From positions 24,076,338 to 24,140,337 of the forward strand of contig CM060199.1 in the NCBI GenBank assembly GCA_030562195.1: a stretch of 64,000 nt of DNA, written 5' to 3'. How positions within the stretch are numbered: position 1 is the first letter of the stretch; every line of letters begins with the position of its first letter. Below are positions 33,994-44,448 of this stretch, piece after piece. The notes under the pieces were generated by a model that was not told the origin of the DNA, searched no databases, and saw only the letters and a list, made by a program, of their open reading frames with translations. The DNA comes from Nipponacmea schrenckii (Eukaryota; Mollusca; Gastropoda; Lottiidae). A program made the translations under genes and the position numbers.

Positions 33994-34190
33994 TCTGCAG
34001 ATCATCTGAAGATGGTCGGCAGAACATTTGACGACGAACTGGCGACCGTCTGCAGACAGTCGTCGAAAATTTTGCCGACCGTCGTCAAATTTTTGCCGAC
34101 AAAATGACGACTGTCTGCAGATGAACTGGCGACGGTCGCCAGTTCGTCTGCAGACGGTCGCCAATTCGTCACCACTTCGTCGCCACTTCC
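33994..34190. repeat. Palindrome-rich cluster, left
   Basis: Built from overlapping palindromic modules: GACGAACTGGCGACCGTC around CTGCAG, GGCGACGGTCGCC, and TTTGACGACG/CGTCGTCAAA with GCCGA spacers. It is GC-rich relative to its surroundings. The same modules recur at 35904-35990. It could be subterminal repeats of a DNA transposon. The ORFs reading across it on both strands are artefacts. Confidence 0.75.
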
Positions 34191-35903
34191 AGAAAGAAAA
34201 TCCATCGCTTTCCGTTGTCAAGAAGAGCTGATGACTGATGTCATAATTTAATGACCATCACGTCACGATCCAAATCTTCATCTTTTGACGCCAAGAATCA
34301 TAATTCTTTCATGAGCAAAATTAACAATGTGCTAGGCCTGCGCCACTACTACTAGGCTAAGCCTATTATTTTGAAATACATGTCATCAGAATTTTTATTA
34401 TGTACACATGCATGGAAAAAAACCTTAGTTTTGAGTTGATATGCAGAATGTGCCCAATAAAGGCTTCATCAATCTATTTTTTTCGTCAAAAGATTAAACA
34501 ACGATAGCCGGCCTATGAGACTGAGATTGACAAGAGGAGAACAATGGGTGGAGCCTATACTTCAACCATCCACGGAATGCGTGTTGGGGCACTTGGCTGT
34601 AAGCTTGGTCTACTGTAATTTTTTGAAACAATAAAATACTTTATTTTGGTGATCAATAAGGTCTGAGAGTGCATTACTTTGTTTCCGGTAATCAGGCCGT
34701 TTCAATGGTTACAAAAAAGGCTACTGTTGTAAGATGTACCTGTAGAAAACCTCAAATAGACCTAGTAGGCCCAGTCTTGATCATGTCCAACCAAAGAACC
34801 TAGAAATGTAAAGCCTATAACAGATTATTTAACCATAGAAACAATGATATCAAGCAGATTCTCAATTCGATGAAAAGAAAGTGTAACAACCCTTTTACCA
34901 TGGCTTTTCGGGATTAGGCCTACGACCTCGGACTTTATAATAAATTAATTCTCGGGCCACCAGCTCTATTTTTATAATTTTAAATTCAAACTTATCACGG
35001 GGGATATATTTAAAATCACGACGCCCAACCCAGCCTAAATCTACAGCGGTCAATATAGCAATGATGCTTAACCAGTTCCGTCTATTATAATATTAATAGG
35101 TAGACATTCATCATTTTGCTGGCACCGCCTATAAATAACTCTATGAGACCCACCTACTTCGGTATATTTCATTCTCATGCATATGAATGAGTATAAATTA
35201 TAACCAATAAACGCTTTGTTCTATTTTCATCATCCAATGGTAAAACAACGATGTCGGGATTGACGTTTTGAGAAACCACGCCTACTTCTTCGTAACTGCG
35301 TGCCAAGATACATTTGGGCTTAGTTTCGTTTGAAAGCGTCAATCCAAGCACTACTTTTAAGTTCTTTGGGCACCATATTGAAATAGGATTATCACTACTA
35401 ACGTTGTAATGAATCCAGTCTCAGGTTCTGATATCGGAATTTGTTCAGGTGTAATAGTAACTACTAATACTAGGATTTCACGGGCAACCGGTTAGAATTT
35501 CACCATCGGTTATCCGGAAACACTTTTTATGAGTTGACCTACGGTAAAATATCAGAACGAATAGCAAGCTCAGTTTGACAATATTTCTCTTTGTATATTT
35601 TTTTCACAATTGAAACAATCTCAATAATTAATGCTAAGGTCGATTTGAATGACATTGTGAGGTAAAGCAATGTTCCTTGTTAATCAGGCTGACCAGGGAA
35701 ATGTCTTTCGTAGACTAGTTACCAATCATTAGAATGCAATTGTGAAAAATATGAAAAGTAATATTTAAAGTTTCTGAACCATTGTTGGTAGAAATAAAAG
35801 AAAGTTGCGTTGCAGACCTACAATACATGTAGCTATATTTAGAAACTAGTCTGTTGTCAAGCAAAGTTTTGACGTCATGATGTACACAAAGATTATAGAA
35901 ATT
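34191..35903. other. Interior between the two palindrome clusters, no gene recognised
   Basis: About 1.7 kb with no ORF of note. If the flanking clusters are ends of one element, this is its non-coding interior; this is unproven. Confidence 0.4.
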
Positions 35904-35990
35904 TTGACGACGGTCGTCAAATATTCGGCAACGAACTGGCGACCGTCTGCAGACCGTCGCCGACGAACTGGCGACCGTCTGCAGACGGAA
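35904..35990. repeat. Palindrome-rich cluster, right
   Basis: TGACGACGGTCGTCA (15-nt palindrome) is followed by two copies of GAACTGGCGACCGTCTGCAG. It directly precedes the PIF/Harbinger transposase fragment. Confidence 0.75.
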
Positions 35991-36004
35991 ATCACACCAG
36001 AGCC

Positions 36005-36283
36005 CATTCACGATTTAACGTATTATTATCAAGCAACAGAGCTATTGTTGAGAGGGCATTTGGTCGAGTAAAAGGCAGATTCAGAAGGCTGACGTTTTTG
36101 AACTCAAAATCTATGACAAAAATCATCAAAACAATTATGTCATGCTTTGTTCTACACAACATGTGCTTAATGACAAAGGATGAACTCAATGAACTGTCAA
36201 ATGTGGACGATGGCATAAAGAATAATAATTTGAGCATAATCATGCCCCCCCCCCTAAAAAGTTCTCCCTATGACACTGTATGA
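36005..36283 (+). pseudogene. PIF/Harbinger transposase, C-terminal fragment
   Basis: The open plus frame includes SRFNVLLSSNRAIVERAFGR followed by VKGRFRRLTFL and SCFVLHNMC. That is the conserved end of Harbinger (DDE_Tnp_4) nucleases, with the catalytic Glu in VERAFG and the LHN motif. The first two catalytic Asp residues would lie upstream and are not present: the sequence before 36000 is the palindrome cluster. The frame ends at a natural-looking stop (36281-36283) after a poly-Pro stretch. A Myb/SANT-like frame at 39.2-39.7 kb on the other strand could be the usual second Harbinger protein of the same element, now separated by other insertions. Confidence 0.75.
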
Positions 36284-36666
36284 CCAAGTTTCCTTCATAA
36301 TACATTTTTGGGTTTCAGATCTTCCCACTTGTCAACTTTTGTATCCATTGCAATGTCAGTGACTTCATGTTCTGAACACTCTGGCTTGAGAGGATCCTGG
36401 ATGCATTTCTATTTATGTATAATTACAACACTAAAACATGTAAAATACTTTTAATGTAATAAAATAACAATTATAATTTAATTGTAAACATAGCTTGCTA
36501 GACTCACTCACTGATTGCCAAAACTAAAACAGAACTATGCAACTTGCATGTGCTTAATAAAATTTAAAGAAAAATTAACTTAAAAGATATATATGGTAAC
36601 CTATTAAAGACTTAGGTTTGATTGGTTGAAATGTATGTAATCAAATAATCATAAATAAAAAAAAAA
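36284..36666. other. No recognised feature (possible Harbinger 3' flank)
   Basis: AT-rich; no ORF or clear terminal repeat was seen. Confidence 0.4.
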
Positions 36667-37136
36667 CTTCTATTGAACTGTTAATTTTTTTACTTTGTTT
36701 AAAACAAGTAATACATCAAAATATTAATCACTATATTTATATCTTAGAATTACCATTCTATTGAGACTGCTACTATTTTACATTGTTTAAAACAAGTAAT
36801 ACATTTAAATATTGATCATTATAATTATACCATAGAATTATCATTCTATTGAACCTACTACTATTTTACATTGTTTAAAACAAGTAATACATTTAAATAT
36901 TGATCATTATAATTATATCATAGGATTATCATTCTATTTAGCCTACTATTATTTTACTTTGTTTAAAACAAGTAATACATCTAAATATTAATCAGTATAT
37001 TTATATCATAGGATTATTATTCTATTGAGCCTACTATTATTTTACCTTGTTTAAAACAAGTAATAGGGCCTACATCTAAATATTGATCATTATATTTATA
37101 TCATAGGATTATTATTCTATTGAGCCTACTACTACC
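36667..37136. repeat. 88-bp tandem repeat, about 5.3 copies
   Basis: The motif GTTTAAAACAAGTAATA starts at 36697, 36785, 36873, 36961 and 37049, an exact 88-bp spacing. Other unit landmarks are TATTGATCATTATA and ATTCTATTGAGCCTACTA. The last unit has an extra GGGCCT next to ACATCTAAATATT. The unit is strongly AT-rich. Confidence 0.95.
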
Positions 37137-37405
37137 TAACTGTAAAAACTGTTTTCAAAGAAAGTAACATATCAAAATTCTAGCTCCATGATTGACTTCG
37201 ATTCGGACTAACCTCTACAGATTATTCTGCGAACATTAGTTGTATATAATGTTTATATTTTTGTCGTGTATGATTCGTTCTATCTTTTTACTTTTTTATT
37301 TCGTTATTTAGACATTATCTTAAATTTGGACAACAGACATATCAGAAATCTTTTACTTCTACATTACCTTATCGCTGCTGATGTCCTGGTCCTAACAATA
37401 ATATT
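37137..37405. other. No recognised feature between satellite and non-LTR element
   Basis: AT-rich; may include the 5' untranslated part of the following retrotransposon. Confidence 0.35.
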
Positions 37406-38050
37406 TCTATAGTGCATCTGAATGTAAGGAGTCTTCGAAACAAAATAGATCTACTTACAGCTGAATTATCAGATACATATGATATCATTTGTGTTACCGA
37501 AACGTGGCTTGACAGAAGCATTCTTTCCACCTCTTTATCTATCCCATCATATCACGAGGTAATTAGAAAGGACAGGACAGACCGACCAGGGGGTGGGGTG
37601 GCTATTTTTGTGAAACATGACCTCTATTTCAAACGACGCACGGACCTTGAAACTGATAATGTAGAGGCCATTTTTGTCGAAATTATAATCAACAAAACAA
37701 AATTTATTATTGGAAATTTCTATCGACCACCAAATTCAAATTCAAAAACTGATCAAAACATTCTATCTTCTTTAACTTTGGCAGCGTCAGATGATATCCA
37801 AAATATTTTCATACTTGGGGATTTTAACATTGATTTTCTTCAAAATTCAAATTCTTTCTTGCATAAATTTATTACTCTTTTCGATTTTAAACAATTAATT
37901 AACGAACCAACACGATACGATTCTTCAGGAACCTCAACTATGATTGATTTAATAATTACTAATTGTCTATGGCTATGTAACAAAATCAGGAATATTAGAT
38001 AACTTTTGCAGTGATCATTGTCCTATACATTGTCAGCTTTCTCTTACAAG
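37406..38050 (+). pseudogene. Non-LTR retrotransposon apurinic-type endonuclease domain
   Basis: The frame with an ATG-equivalent at 37412 gives LNVRSLRNKIDLL, then VTETWLDRS (catalytic Glu), RPGGGVAIFVK, GNFYRPPNSNS and LGDFNIDFL. These are the ordered motifs of the exonuclease III-like endonuclease of CR1/L2/jockey-type elements, which nicks target DNA. A frameshift near 37975 moves the last motif, CSDHCPIH with the catalytic His, into the frame of the following RT ORF. The earlier part of ORF2 and any ORF1 were not seen. The clade within non-LTR elements is not resolved. Confidence 0.85.
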
Positions 38051-39185
38051 ACCAAAATTAGCATGCTTTAAACGACGAATTTGGGATTACAAAGACATTA
38101 ACATGGACGGACTTAAGCAAGACATTTTGAGAACAGACTGGGATGCCATTGTTGACAATGAGTGTATTGATATTGCCAGCTTGACTTTTACAAATGAGTT
38201 GAGCAAGATTGCAAGCAAGAATATAAAAAATAAAATTGTTACTATTAGACCACGAGATAAACCTTGGATGATTAATTCTATTCGGAAATTTAGTAAAAAG
38301 AAATGCAAAATTCATCGTAAGGCAAAATATTCAAATTTGGCAACTGATTGGCAGGAATATCGAAAAATAAGAAATGAATATATTGACTTGATTCGGAAAC
38401 GTAAAAAAGAATACTATGATCGCATTGACTCCAAAATTAATGAAAAAGAGAAATTTGGCCAGAAAGATTGGTGGCATCTGCTGAACTCATTTGTAAAATG
38501 TCAACGGTCAAATAAAAGGGAAATTCCGCCTCTTATCAACAACGGTACACCAGTCTTTTCTCATGAGGACAAGGCTAATTGTTTCAATAATTTCTTCATA
38601 ACCCAATCACAACTTTATAGCACAAATGCACTTCTTCCTACTCTCGATCACAATGAATATTCACTTGACCACATTCAACTAACACCTTCAGAAGTTGAAG
38701 ACATGCTAACATCCATTGACATCTCAAAAGCAACCGGGCCAGATGAATTAAGTGGATTTTTTCTCAAAATTACATCCAATCTTATCTGTAATCCTCTCTG
38801 TAAATTATTCAATCTTTCTCTTCAAATCAAACAAGTACCATCTATTTGGAAAATTGCAAACGTGACCGCCATTCACAAAAAAGGTGATCCATCTATATGC
38901 GGTAATTATCGCCCTGTTTCGCTTCTTAGTATCGTGATAAAAATTTTTGAAAAATGTATTTACAAGCATGTCTTTAACTTCTTAAAGGAACATAACATTA
39001 TTACTAATCTACAAAGTGGTTTTCTACACGGTGATTCAACAATCTATCAACTAACAGATCTTACTCATTTCTTCTGTCAAGCCATTGACAATGGTCAATA
39101 TACAAGGGCAGTGTTCTGTGACATCAGCAAAGCTTTTGACAGAGTGTGGCATGCTCCGTTTTTTAGATGTCTCGGTAAGTTCTAG
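38051..39185 (+). pseudogene. Non-LTR retrotransposon reverse transcriptase, cut off after motif A
   Basis: The frame from 38103 to 39185 encodes a linker (KPWMINSIRKFSKKKCKIHR, WWHLLNSFVK) and then RT blocks: ISKATGPDELSGFFLK, VPSIWKIANVTAIHKKGD, NYRPVSLLSIVIKIFEKCI, LQSGFLHGDSTIYQL and FCDISKAFDRVWH. The last holds the first catalytic Asp. The protein then ends within a few residues, before the YxDD block, so the polymerase is inactive. Loss of the 3' part is unusual, since these elements normally lose the 5' end, and points to deletion or a later insertion. The minus-strand Myb-like frame begins right at this break. Confidence 0.85.
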
Positions 39186-39468
39186 TTCAGAGGCATTCAA
39201 CTTTAACTTCTTCCCAGAATTGGAATCATTGGAAGATTCATCAATTTCAGAATCCATTGAGCGCATAGAGTCATCCAATGTTGGATTATCTTCCATAGAT
39301 GAAAGGGTTATCGGATTAATGTTAGCATACGAATCACCAAATAGAATGTCAAGTTCCTTTTCATATTCAAAATCCTGAACACGGCCATTGCCAGATTTTT
39401 TTTTTTATCCTTCACTTTCTTGTAACCACTTGTTATAGTACATATCATTTTAAAGATATCAAGGTTTA
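39178..39468 (-). CDS. Myb/SANT-like DNA-binding protein, 3' exon
   Basis: After an acceptor (TAACATTACAG at 39469-39479) the minus frame encodes SGYKKVKDKKKKSGNGRV, then FEYEKELDILFGDS and an acidic, Ser-rich stretch with KKLKLNASELE. The YKKxKDxxxKSGxGR...Y...LDxxxG pattern is typical of the segment after the helix-turn-helix in Myb/SANT-like proteins that accompany Harbinger transposases or derive from them. Joining to the exon at 39632-39728 keeps the frame. The tryptophan-containing SANT core itself is missing. The 3' limit is uncertain because the frame runs on into the antisense of the RT. Confidence 0.45.
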
Positions 39469-39631
39469 CTGTAATGTTAACTTAATATTATAATTTGTTT
39501 CAAAAAATGTCCTTCAGCACATGTACAGTGTGCACAAACATATTCTATCATTTCATAAATAGGAAACCCATATTAGGGAATGTTGATACATACATGTATA
39601 GGCTATTCAACAAGTATCAATCAAGGCTTAC
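39469..39631 (-). other. Putative intron between Myb/SANT-like exons
   Basis: Bounded by a GTAAGCC donor and an ACATTACAG acceptor on the minus strand; 163 nt. No coding sequence for the SANT core was seen inside it. Confidence 0.4.
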
Positions 39632-39728
39632 CTTTTTTAAAAACTATACCATTGTATGTATCAATATCAACCGTGAAAGCAACATCTTCACCATTTATTT
39701 CCAGTAATAAATCTTTGGTTGTGCAAGC
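39632..39728 (-). CDS. Myb/SANT-like protein, upstream exon
   Basis: A 97-nt segment between an acceptor-like GATGTCTAG and the donor AAAAAAG-GTAAGCC encodes ACTTKDLLLEINGEDVAFTV followed by DIDTYNGIVFKK. A short beta-type start (LEINGEDVAFTV) of this kind heads several predicted Myb/SANT-like proteins from invertebrates; this is from memory of the family, not a search. It leaves one base that pairs in phase with the 3' exon. No in-phase first exon was identified. Confidence 0.4.
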
Positions 39729-40741
39729 CTAGACATCACGCTTAAATGGATGCAGAAAGAATGACAGGTTTAATATTAACAATCTCTGATTTAAAAAAAC
39801 AGTTGATTGAGCATCAATTATAGTCTAAGGCTGAAAAGACTTCCAGAAAGTCATATTGAGAAGGGACACAGACCTTAATGCTGTTGCGTGATGCACCAAG
39901 ATCAACAACAATCACAAGTGGGTAGTCTTACCTGTGTAACCTTCATATTGGGTAAAATCTTGAACTTTTGGGGGCTGGGGCATCTATTCATATTCCATAA
40001 AGCCACACTACTGACACAACCTTGTCAATTTAGATTACCGGTACTGGTACTATCATATCATTTTTGTTGCCGATTTGACGCAGAAATTGTATGCCAAGTT
40101 CTCCTATCGACAAATATTTGTAGTCGAGTTATCCGAAAAATATTTGTAGTTGACTAAACACCCTGGCCTGACACTAGCCTAGACCTTAGGTTTAGTCATA
40201 AATGACATAATGTAACCCTTGACTGACACATGGCGTCAACATAGTTATAGTAGGCAGTGAGGCAAAAATATACTAATATAGGCTGCAGATGATAGTGGCC
40301 TATGCCTAATTATGTCAAAAACCGAGATGACATATGAATGACATAATTTACTGTTTGATGAAGACTGACTATTCTGGTTATAGAGCGTCTGCTAGACAAG
40401 TGTAAACTGCACAACAACATGAAAAAGGGAGGTTTCTTTTTGTATCAATTCTTTTTACGGCTAAAATGACTTCACATATTATATAATACAATATCATTAA
40501 TAATATTGGCCCATTACAATAAGCTAAATACACACATTACCCCAGCATTCAACAAAAAACATATTGTAAATTCTTACCACGGTGTTGAGGCAGCCATTTT
40601 GTCACGTGATCTCTCCGCGATCGCACCGGTCGACAGAAGGGAGAGATTGGACTCTCCGGACTCTCTTAAAACAGTCACGTGGTGAATAATAGAATAGAAA
40701 TGGAGCATCCGAACGATCCGGATTTCATAATAGAATTGGCC
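39729..40741. other. Mostly unrecognised; possible first exon with splice donor near 40570-40600 (minus)
   Basis: On the minus strand, about 40595-40567 reads GACAAAATGGCTGCCTCAAC followed by ACCGTGGTAAGAATT: an ATG in good context and a consensus donor. Upstream are CACGTGAC/GTCACGTG motifs. It does not join in phase with the 39632-39728 exon, so a missing exon or another gene is possible. The rest of the interval shows no repeat ends. Confidence 0.3.
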
Positions 40742-40802
40742 CAATAGGTCACATGACAATAACATAAACAAAGAATGATAGTTAAAGGAACACTCTGTTA
40801 CA
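40742..40802 (-). repeat. Truncated 3' LTR (61 bp) of the Ty3/gypsy element
   Basis: Matches the first 61 bases of the 154-bp 5' LTR (TGTAACAGAGTG to GTGACCTATTG) with one mismatch, then changes to unrelated sequence. The remaining 93 bases are missing. Confidence 0.85.
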
Positions 40803-40813
40803 TCTCCCCTTTT
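40803..40813 (-). other. Polypurine tract of the Ty3/gypsy element
   Basis: Minus strand AAAAGGGGAGA lies immediately before the 3' LTR start TGTAACAG: the site of plus-strand priming. Confidence 0.8.
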
Positions 40814-40911
40814 CAACAAGAAATTAATGTTTAATTAACTTTCTGTTAAAATGTCACTTATGAACTGTGTGGTTCATTTGATAGTCTGTAACTTAGAAAA
40901 CATGCTTGTTT

Positions 40912-41640
40912 TTAAAAAAAAACATAAAATAGTCTATCAGGGTTAGCTTTAAACATAATCGTCATATTTGGTTGGTCGATGCTTAATACGTTTTCTTGAT
41001 ATACACGTTGAGCTATAGATGATGTATTTGGACTTGACGGTTGTGGTTTAGGATTAGGTGATAACATCGGTGGAGGTATAACTGGTTCATCGTTACGATT
41101 TTGAGGTAATTGTATATTAGTATGTTCTGGATAATCATCATCATCTTGAGGCATAAATACTGGATATGGTTCTTTGGTTTTCATGAGATGTCTTTGATTA
41201 CGACGAAGTTCTTGACCATCATGTTGAACATAGAATGAACGAGGGTAAGATGATTTTCTTGAAATCATCCCTGGTTGCCATGTTTTATCATTACGTATGC
41301 GTACAACATCACCAGCTTTCAAACTTTCAGTCTCTCTGCTTCCTCTGTCGAAATAGTGTTTCTGTCGTTCTTGTCGTTGATGTAATTCGTTGTTAGGATT
41401 AACGACTTTAGGTTTCAGTAGTTGATTGGTAGTTGGAAGTTTAGTTCGTAAAGTTCGACTCATCAATAATTGAGCTGGTGAGTAACACATTCCTACTACT
41501 GGAGAGTTTCTATATTCTAAAAGTGCTATATGAATGTCTTTTCCTTCTCGATCTGCTTTCTTCAGCATGCATTTTAATGTCTGCACATAATGTTCACTCA
41601 TACCATTAGTTGAGGGAATCTCGGACTTGATGTAGTACAC
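40912..41640 (-). pseudogene. Ty3/gypsy integrase, C-terminal part
   Basis: Continues the integrase after a frameshift near 41600-41640. It starts with TNGMSEHYVQTLK, which holds the third catalytic residue (Glu), then LLEYRNSPVVGMCYSPAQLL, a basic stretch RQERQKHYFDRGSR and AGDVVRIRNDKTWQPGMISR, the chromatin/DNA-contacting GPY/F-like module. A Pro-rich tail of about 70 residues follows. It ends about 100 bases before the polypurine tract. Confidence 0.85.
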
Positions 41641-43013
41641 TTAATACCCCATTCTTTAGCAAAAGTCTTAAATTCCAAAATGTCATAAGGCATATTATCA
41701 CTTACGATTTCCTCAGGTATTCCGAAGCGCGCGAACATTGCTTTCATGTGTTTGATCACATTACCAGCTGTTTTGTTTTTCCTTAGGAATACCAATTCAG
41801 GATACTTTGAGTAGAAATCCACAACAACAAGATAATCATAACCTTTGAATGTCAAAATGTCACTAGCTAATTTCTGCCAAGGTCTATCTGGTATTTTGTG
41901 TGGAATCAGTGGTTCTTTGGGTTTGCTGTTTCTGAATTCTAAACAAATAGAACATCTGCCAACAACATCTTCTATCTCAGATGACATTTCAGGAAAATAC
42001 ATAATTGATCTTGCACGATTCTTGGACTTTTCTGCTCCTAGATGACTTTCATGTATTAATTTCAACATTTTTGGAATCATAGATGATGGAATGATAATAC
42101 GATTGTTATGAAATAATAATCCTTCAGCTTCGTAGATTTCATCACGACAATGCCAATATGCTCTGGTGTTGAGTGGAGTACTGGATTTACAATCTGGCAA
42201 CCCATCTTTTATCAGTTGACGTAAGGATTGGAGTACTGGATCATTCTGTGTCTGAGTCTTGATATCTTGTATCTGAATAGCACTTACAGGAAATTCTTCT
42301 ATCAAACTGTAAACCATTATTTCTACTTCCATGTCGTCTGTAGTTTCATCTGGTATGTTTGTAAGGTATGCTCTAGATAATGTGTCGGCAACATATAAAT
42401 ATTTCCCAGGTACATAATGTAAGTTGATTCTGTAGCGTTGTAGTTTGATTAACATACGTTGTAGTCGTGGCAATGTATCTGCTATCGGTTTCTTTATAAT
42501 TGATGTTAAAGGTTTGTGGTCTGTTTCTAATTCAACATCTTTCCCATAAATGTACTGGTGAAATTTGGTTGTTGCAAAATGAAGAGCAAGCATCTCTTTC
42601 TCAATTTGTGCATAATTCTTCTCACTAGTTGTAAGAGATCTCGATGCGTATGCGATGGGTCTACCATTCTGAAGAAGACATGCTCCAAGACCATCTTTTG
42701 AAGCATCTGCTTGAATTTTAACAGGTTTGTTTACATCATAGAATTGTAAAACAGGTTCAGCTGTCAAAATGTCTTTTAACTGTTCAAAAGTGTTGTCATG
42801 TTCTGGTTGCCATGACCATTCAACGTCTTGTCTCAATAATGAACGTAGTGGAGCTGTTAATTCAGATTCATTTGGTATGTATTGAGATAAATACTTGATC
42901 ATTCCAAGAAGTCGTTGTAAGGCTTTCTTGTCTTCTGGCTTGGGCATTTCAACAATGGCTCGTACTTTGGTTTTATCAGGTTTTAGCCCTTTTGATGTTA
43001 TTAGATTACCCAT
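41598..43013 (-). CDS. Ty3/gypsy RT (connection), RNase H and integrase core
   Basis: A 471-codon frame. In order: the end of RT (SKGLKPDKTKVRAIVEMPKP, LQRLLGMIKYLSQYIPNESE, VEWSWQPEHDNTFEQLKD); RNase H (IQADASKDGLGACLLQ, SRSLTTSEKNYAQIEKEMLA, ETDHKPLTSIIKKP, VADTLSRAYL); integrase zinc-binding HHCC (ESHLGAEKSKNRAR, CSICLEF); and the catalytic core with LASDILTFKGYDYLVVVDF and EIVSDNMPYD. Integrase inserts element cDNA in the nucleus. The frame breaks at SSPRFPQLMV, where NG...E is expected in another frame. The residue after SDN is Met where Gly is usual. Confidence 0.92.
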   Translation of the reverse strand: MGNLITSKGLKPDKTKVRAIVEMPKPEDKKALQRLLGMIKYLSQYIPNESELTAPLRSLLRQDVEWSWQPEHDNTFEQLKDILTAEPVLQFYDVNKPVKIQADASKDGLGACLLQNGRPIAYASRSLTTSEKNYAQIEKEMLALHFATTKFHQYIYGKDVELETDHKPLTSIIKKPIADTLPRLQRMLIKLQRYRINLHYVPGKYLYVADTLSRAYLTNIPDETTDDMEVEIMVYSLIEEFPVSAIQIQDIKTQTQNDPVLQSLRQLIKDGLPDCKSSTPLNTRAYWHCRDEIYEAEGLLFHNNRIIIPSSMIPKMLKLIHESHLGAEKSKNRARSIMYFPEMSSEIEDVVGRCSICLEFRNSKPKEPLIPHKIPDRPWQKLASDILTFKGYDYLVVVDFYSKYPELVFLRKNKTAGNVIKHMKAMFARFGIPEEIVSDNMPYDILEFKTFAKEWGIKCTTSSPRFPQLMV

Positions 43014-43565
43014 GTATATGACTTCACTAACTTTATATTGAATTTTGTCTTTGTTGAATTTAATGTTCTTTTAATGTTCTTCTCTCGAGCTCTATCCATC
43101 ACTTTTCGTAGAATAGCGTCATGTTCTTCCTCATTTTCACCTGCTATAATCATGTCATCTGCTATGACGAATACACCATTAATATCACCAAAAGTCTGCT
43201 CATTGCGTTTCTGCATTACTTCACTTGCTGATGATATACCAAACGGCATTCTTAAAAAGCGTTTTCTACCCCATGGAGTATTGAAAGTTGTTAGATAAGA
43301 TGATTTGTCTGTTAATTTTACCTGCCAAAATCCATCTTTTTCATCTAAAATGGTGAATACTTGTTTGCCACTCAGTCGGCTTTGTACATCTGCTGGTGTT
43401 GGTGTTCTGTAGTGTTCACGCTTAATAGCTTCATTTAGTGGCTTTGGGTCTAAACACTATCGAAGAGAACCATTTTTTTTCTCTACTATGACTAAATTGC
43501 TCACCCAGTCAGTTGGCTGATCAACATTGCGACGTTCAAGATCATCAAGAGTCTTCTGCAATTTA
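43001..43565 (-). pseudogene. Ty3/gypsy reverse transcriptase, N-terminal half with a stop
   Basis: The frame includes DKLQKTLDDLERRNV and DWVSNLVIVEKKNGSLR, then an in-frame TAG at 43457-43459, then CLDPKPLNEAIKREHYRTPT, FTILDEKDGFWQVKL (motif A Asp), MPFGISSASEV and VFVIADDMIIAG, where IADD stands for the catalytic xxDD. It overlaps the start of the next frame by a few bases (43001-43013) with a frame change at a duplicated TTTTAATGTTC-type stretch near 43065-43080. Stop and frameshift make it inactive. Confidence 0.88.
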
Positions 43566-44393
43566 TCATATCTTGTGTATGGAACTTGGTTGTATCTGTG
43601 GCTTCACATTATCACGAATTTGGATGTGATAGTCTTGATCAAATTCACTAATGCCTTTAAAAACATCTTGGTACTCCTCAATAAGATCATGTTGATTTAG
43701 GGAGTTATCTTCTAATCTCTGTATTAGATTAAATTTCTCACATGCTTTGTGCCCTAAAATAGCTGTATCTGCTCTATCAGTGACATAAAATGGTAGATTC
43801 TTCACTGTACTGCCTATTGTACACTTCACTTCTGTTTTACCAATTGGTCTGATTTTAGAGTTACCAAATGCATGTAAAACGGTGTTGGTTGTTTGTGGTT
43901 GTTGACTAGGATGTACTTTCTTATACACTGACAAAGGTAAAATATTTGTCTGTGCTCTAGTGTCCAATTTGAATCGCACAGGACCAGCATTCTCTAAACT
44001 AACATCAGCATGCCATTTATCATCACTATTAAGACTTCCAACAAACAAATTACTATTGGTATCTACAGTATTGATAGAGAGTGTATCTTCATAGCTGTAA
44101 TCACTGATGTCAGAGTCTTCAGTTTCATGTAATTTGTGTACATCTTTGGTTCTGTCTTTATCACTGGGTCTATTACATACAACTGCGAAGTGATTTCTTC
44201 CTTTACATTTCATACACCTTTTACCCCAGGCTGGACATTTCCTTGGTTGGTGCTCTAAACCACAGTATTTACAGTCTGTTGACCTTCTAAAACTATCCTG
44301 TGATCTATCTGTCATTATGATTCGTAGTCTGTCTGGGCCTATCTGATCTGTGAGTCTGTTTAGGTCTATCCCTTGGTTTGTATTTATTTTCAT
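43566..44393 (-). pseudogene. Ty3/gypsy nucleocapsid zinc knuckles and protease
   Basis: Two zinc knuckles are present: CKYCGLEHQPRKC and CMKCKGRNHFAVVC. Next is a linker with YEDTLSINTVDTNSNLFVGS, then the aspartic protease: FKLDTRAQTNILPLSVYKKV where DTG is expected but DTR is found, and the flap/end region with AILGHKACEKFNLIQRL. The Gly-to-Arg change at the active site should abolish processing. The frame ends at 43566, and the RT continues in another frame after a one-base shift near 43585. Confidence 0.88.
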
Positions 44394-44448
44394 CGTGTCT
44401 GTGATATTTTCTTCTTGAAAAGTTTCTTATACTATCTACAGCGACAAT

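Noticed and set aside
33991..36071. Overlapping ORFs on both strands with RLQTVASSS and NWRPSAD repeats
   Set aside because: Produced by the palindromic modules; both strands translate similarly because the DNA is palindromic.
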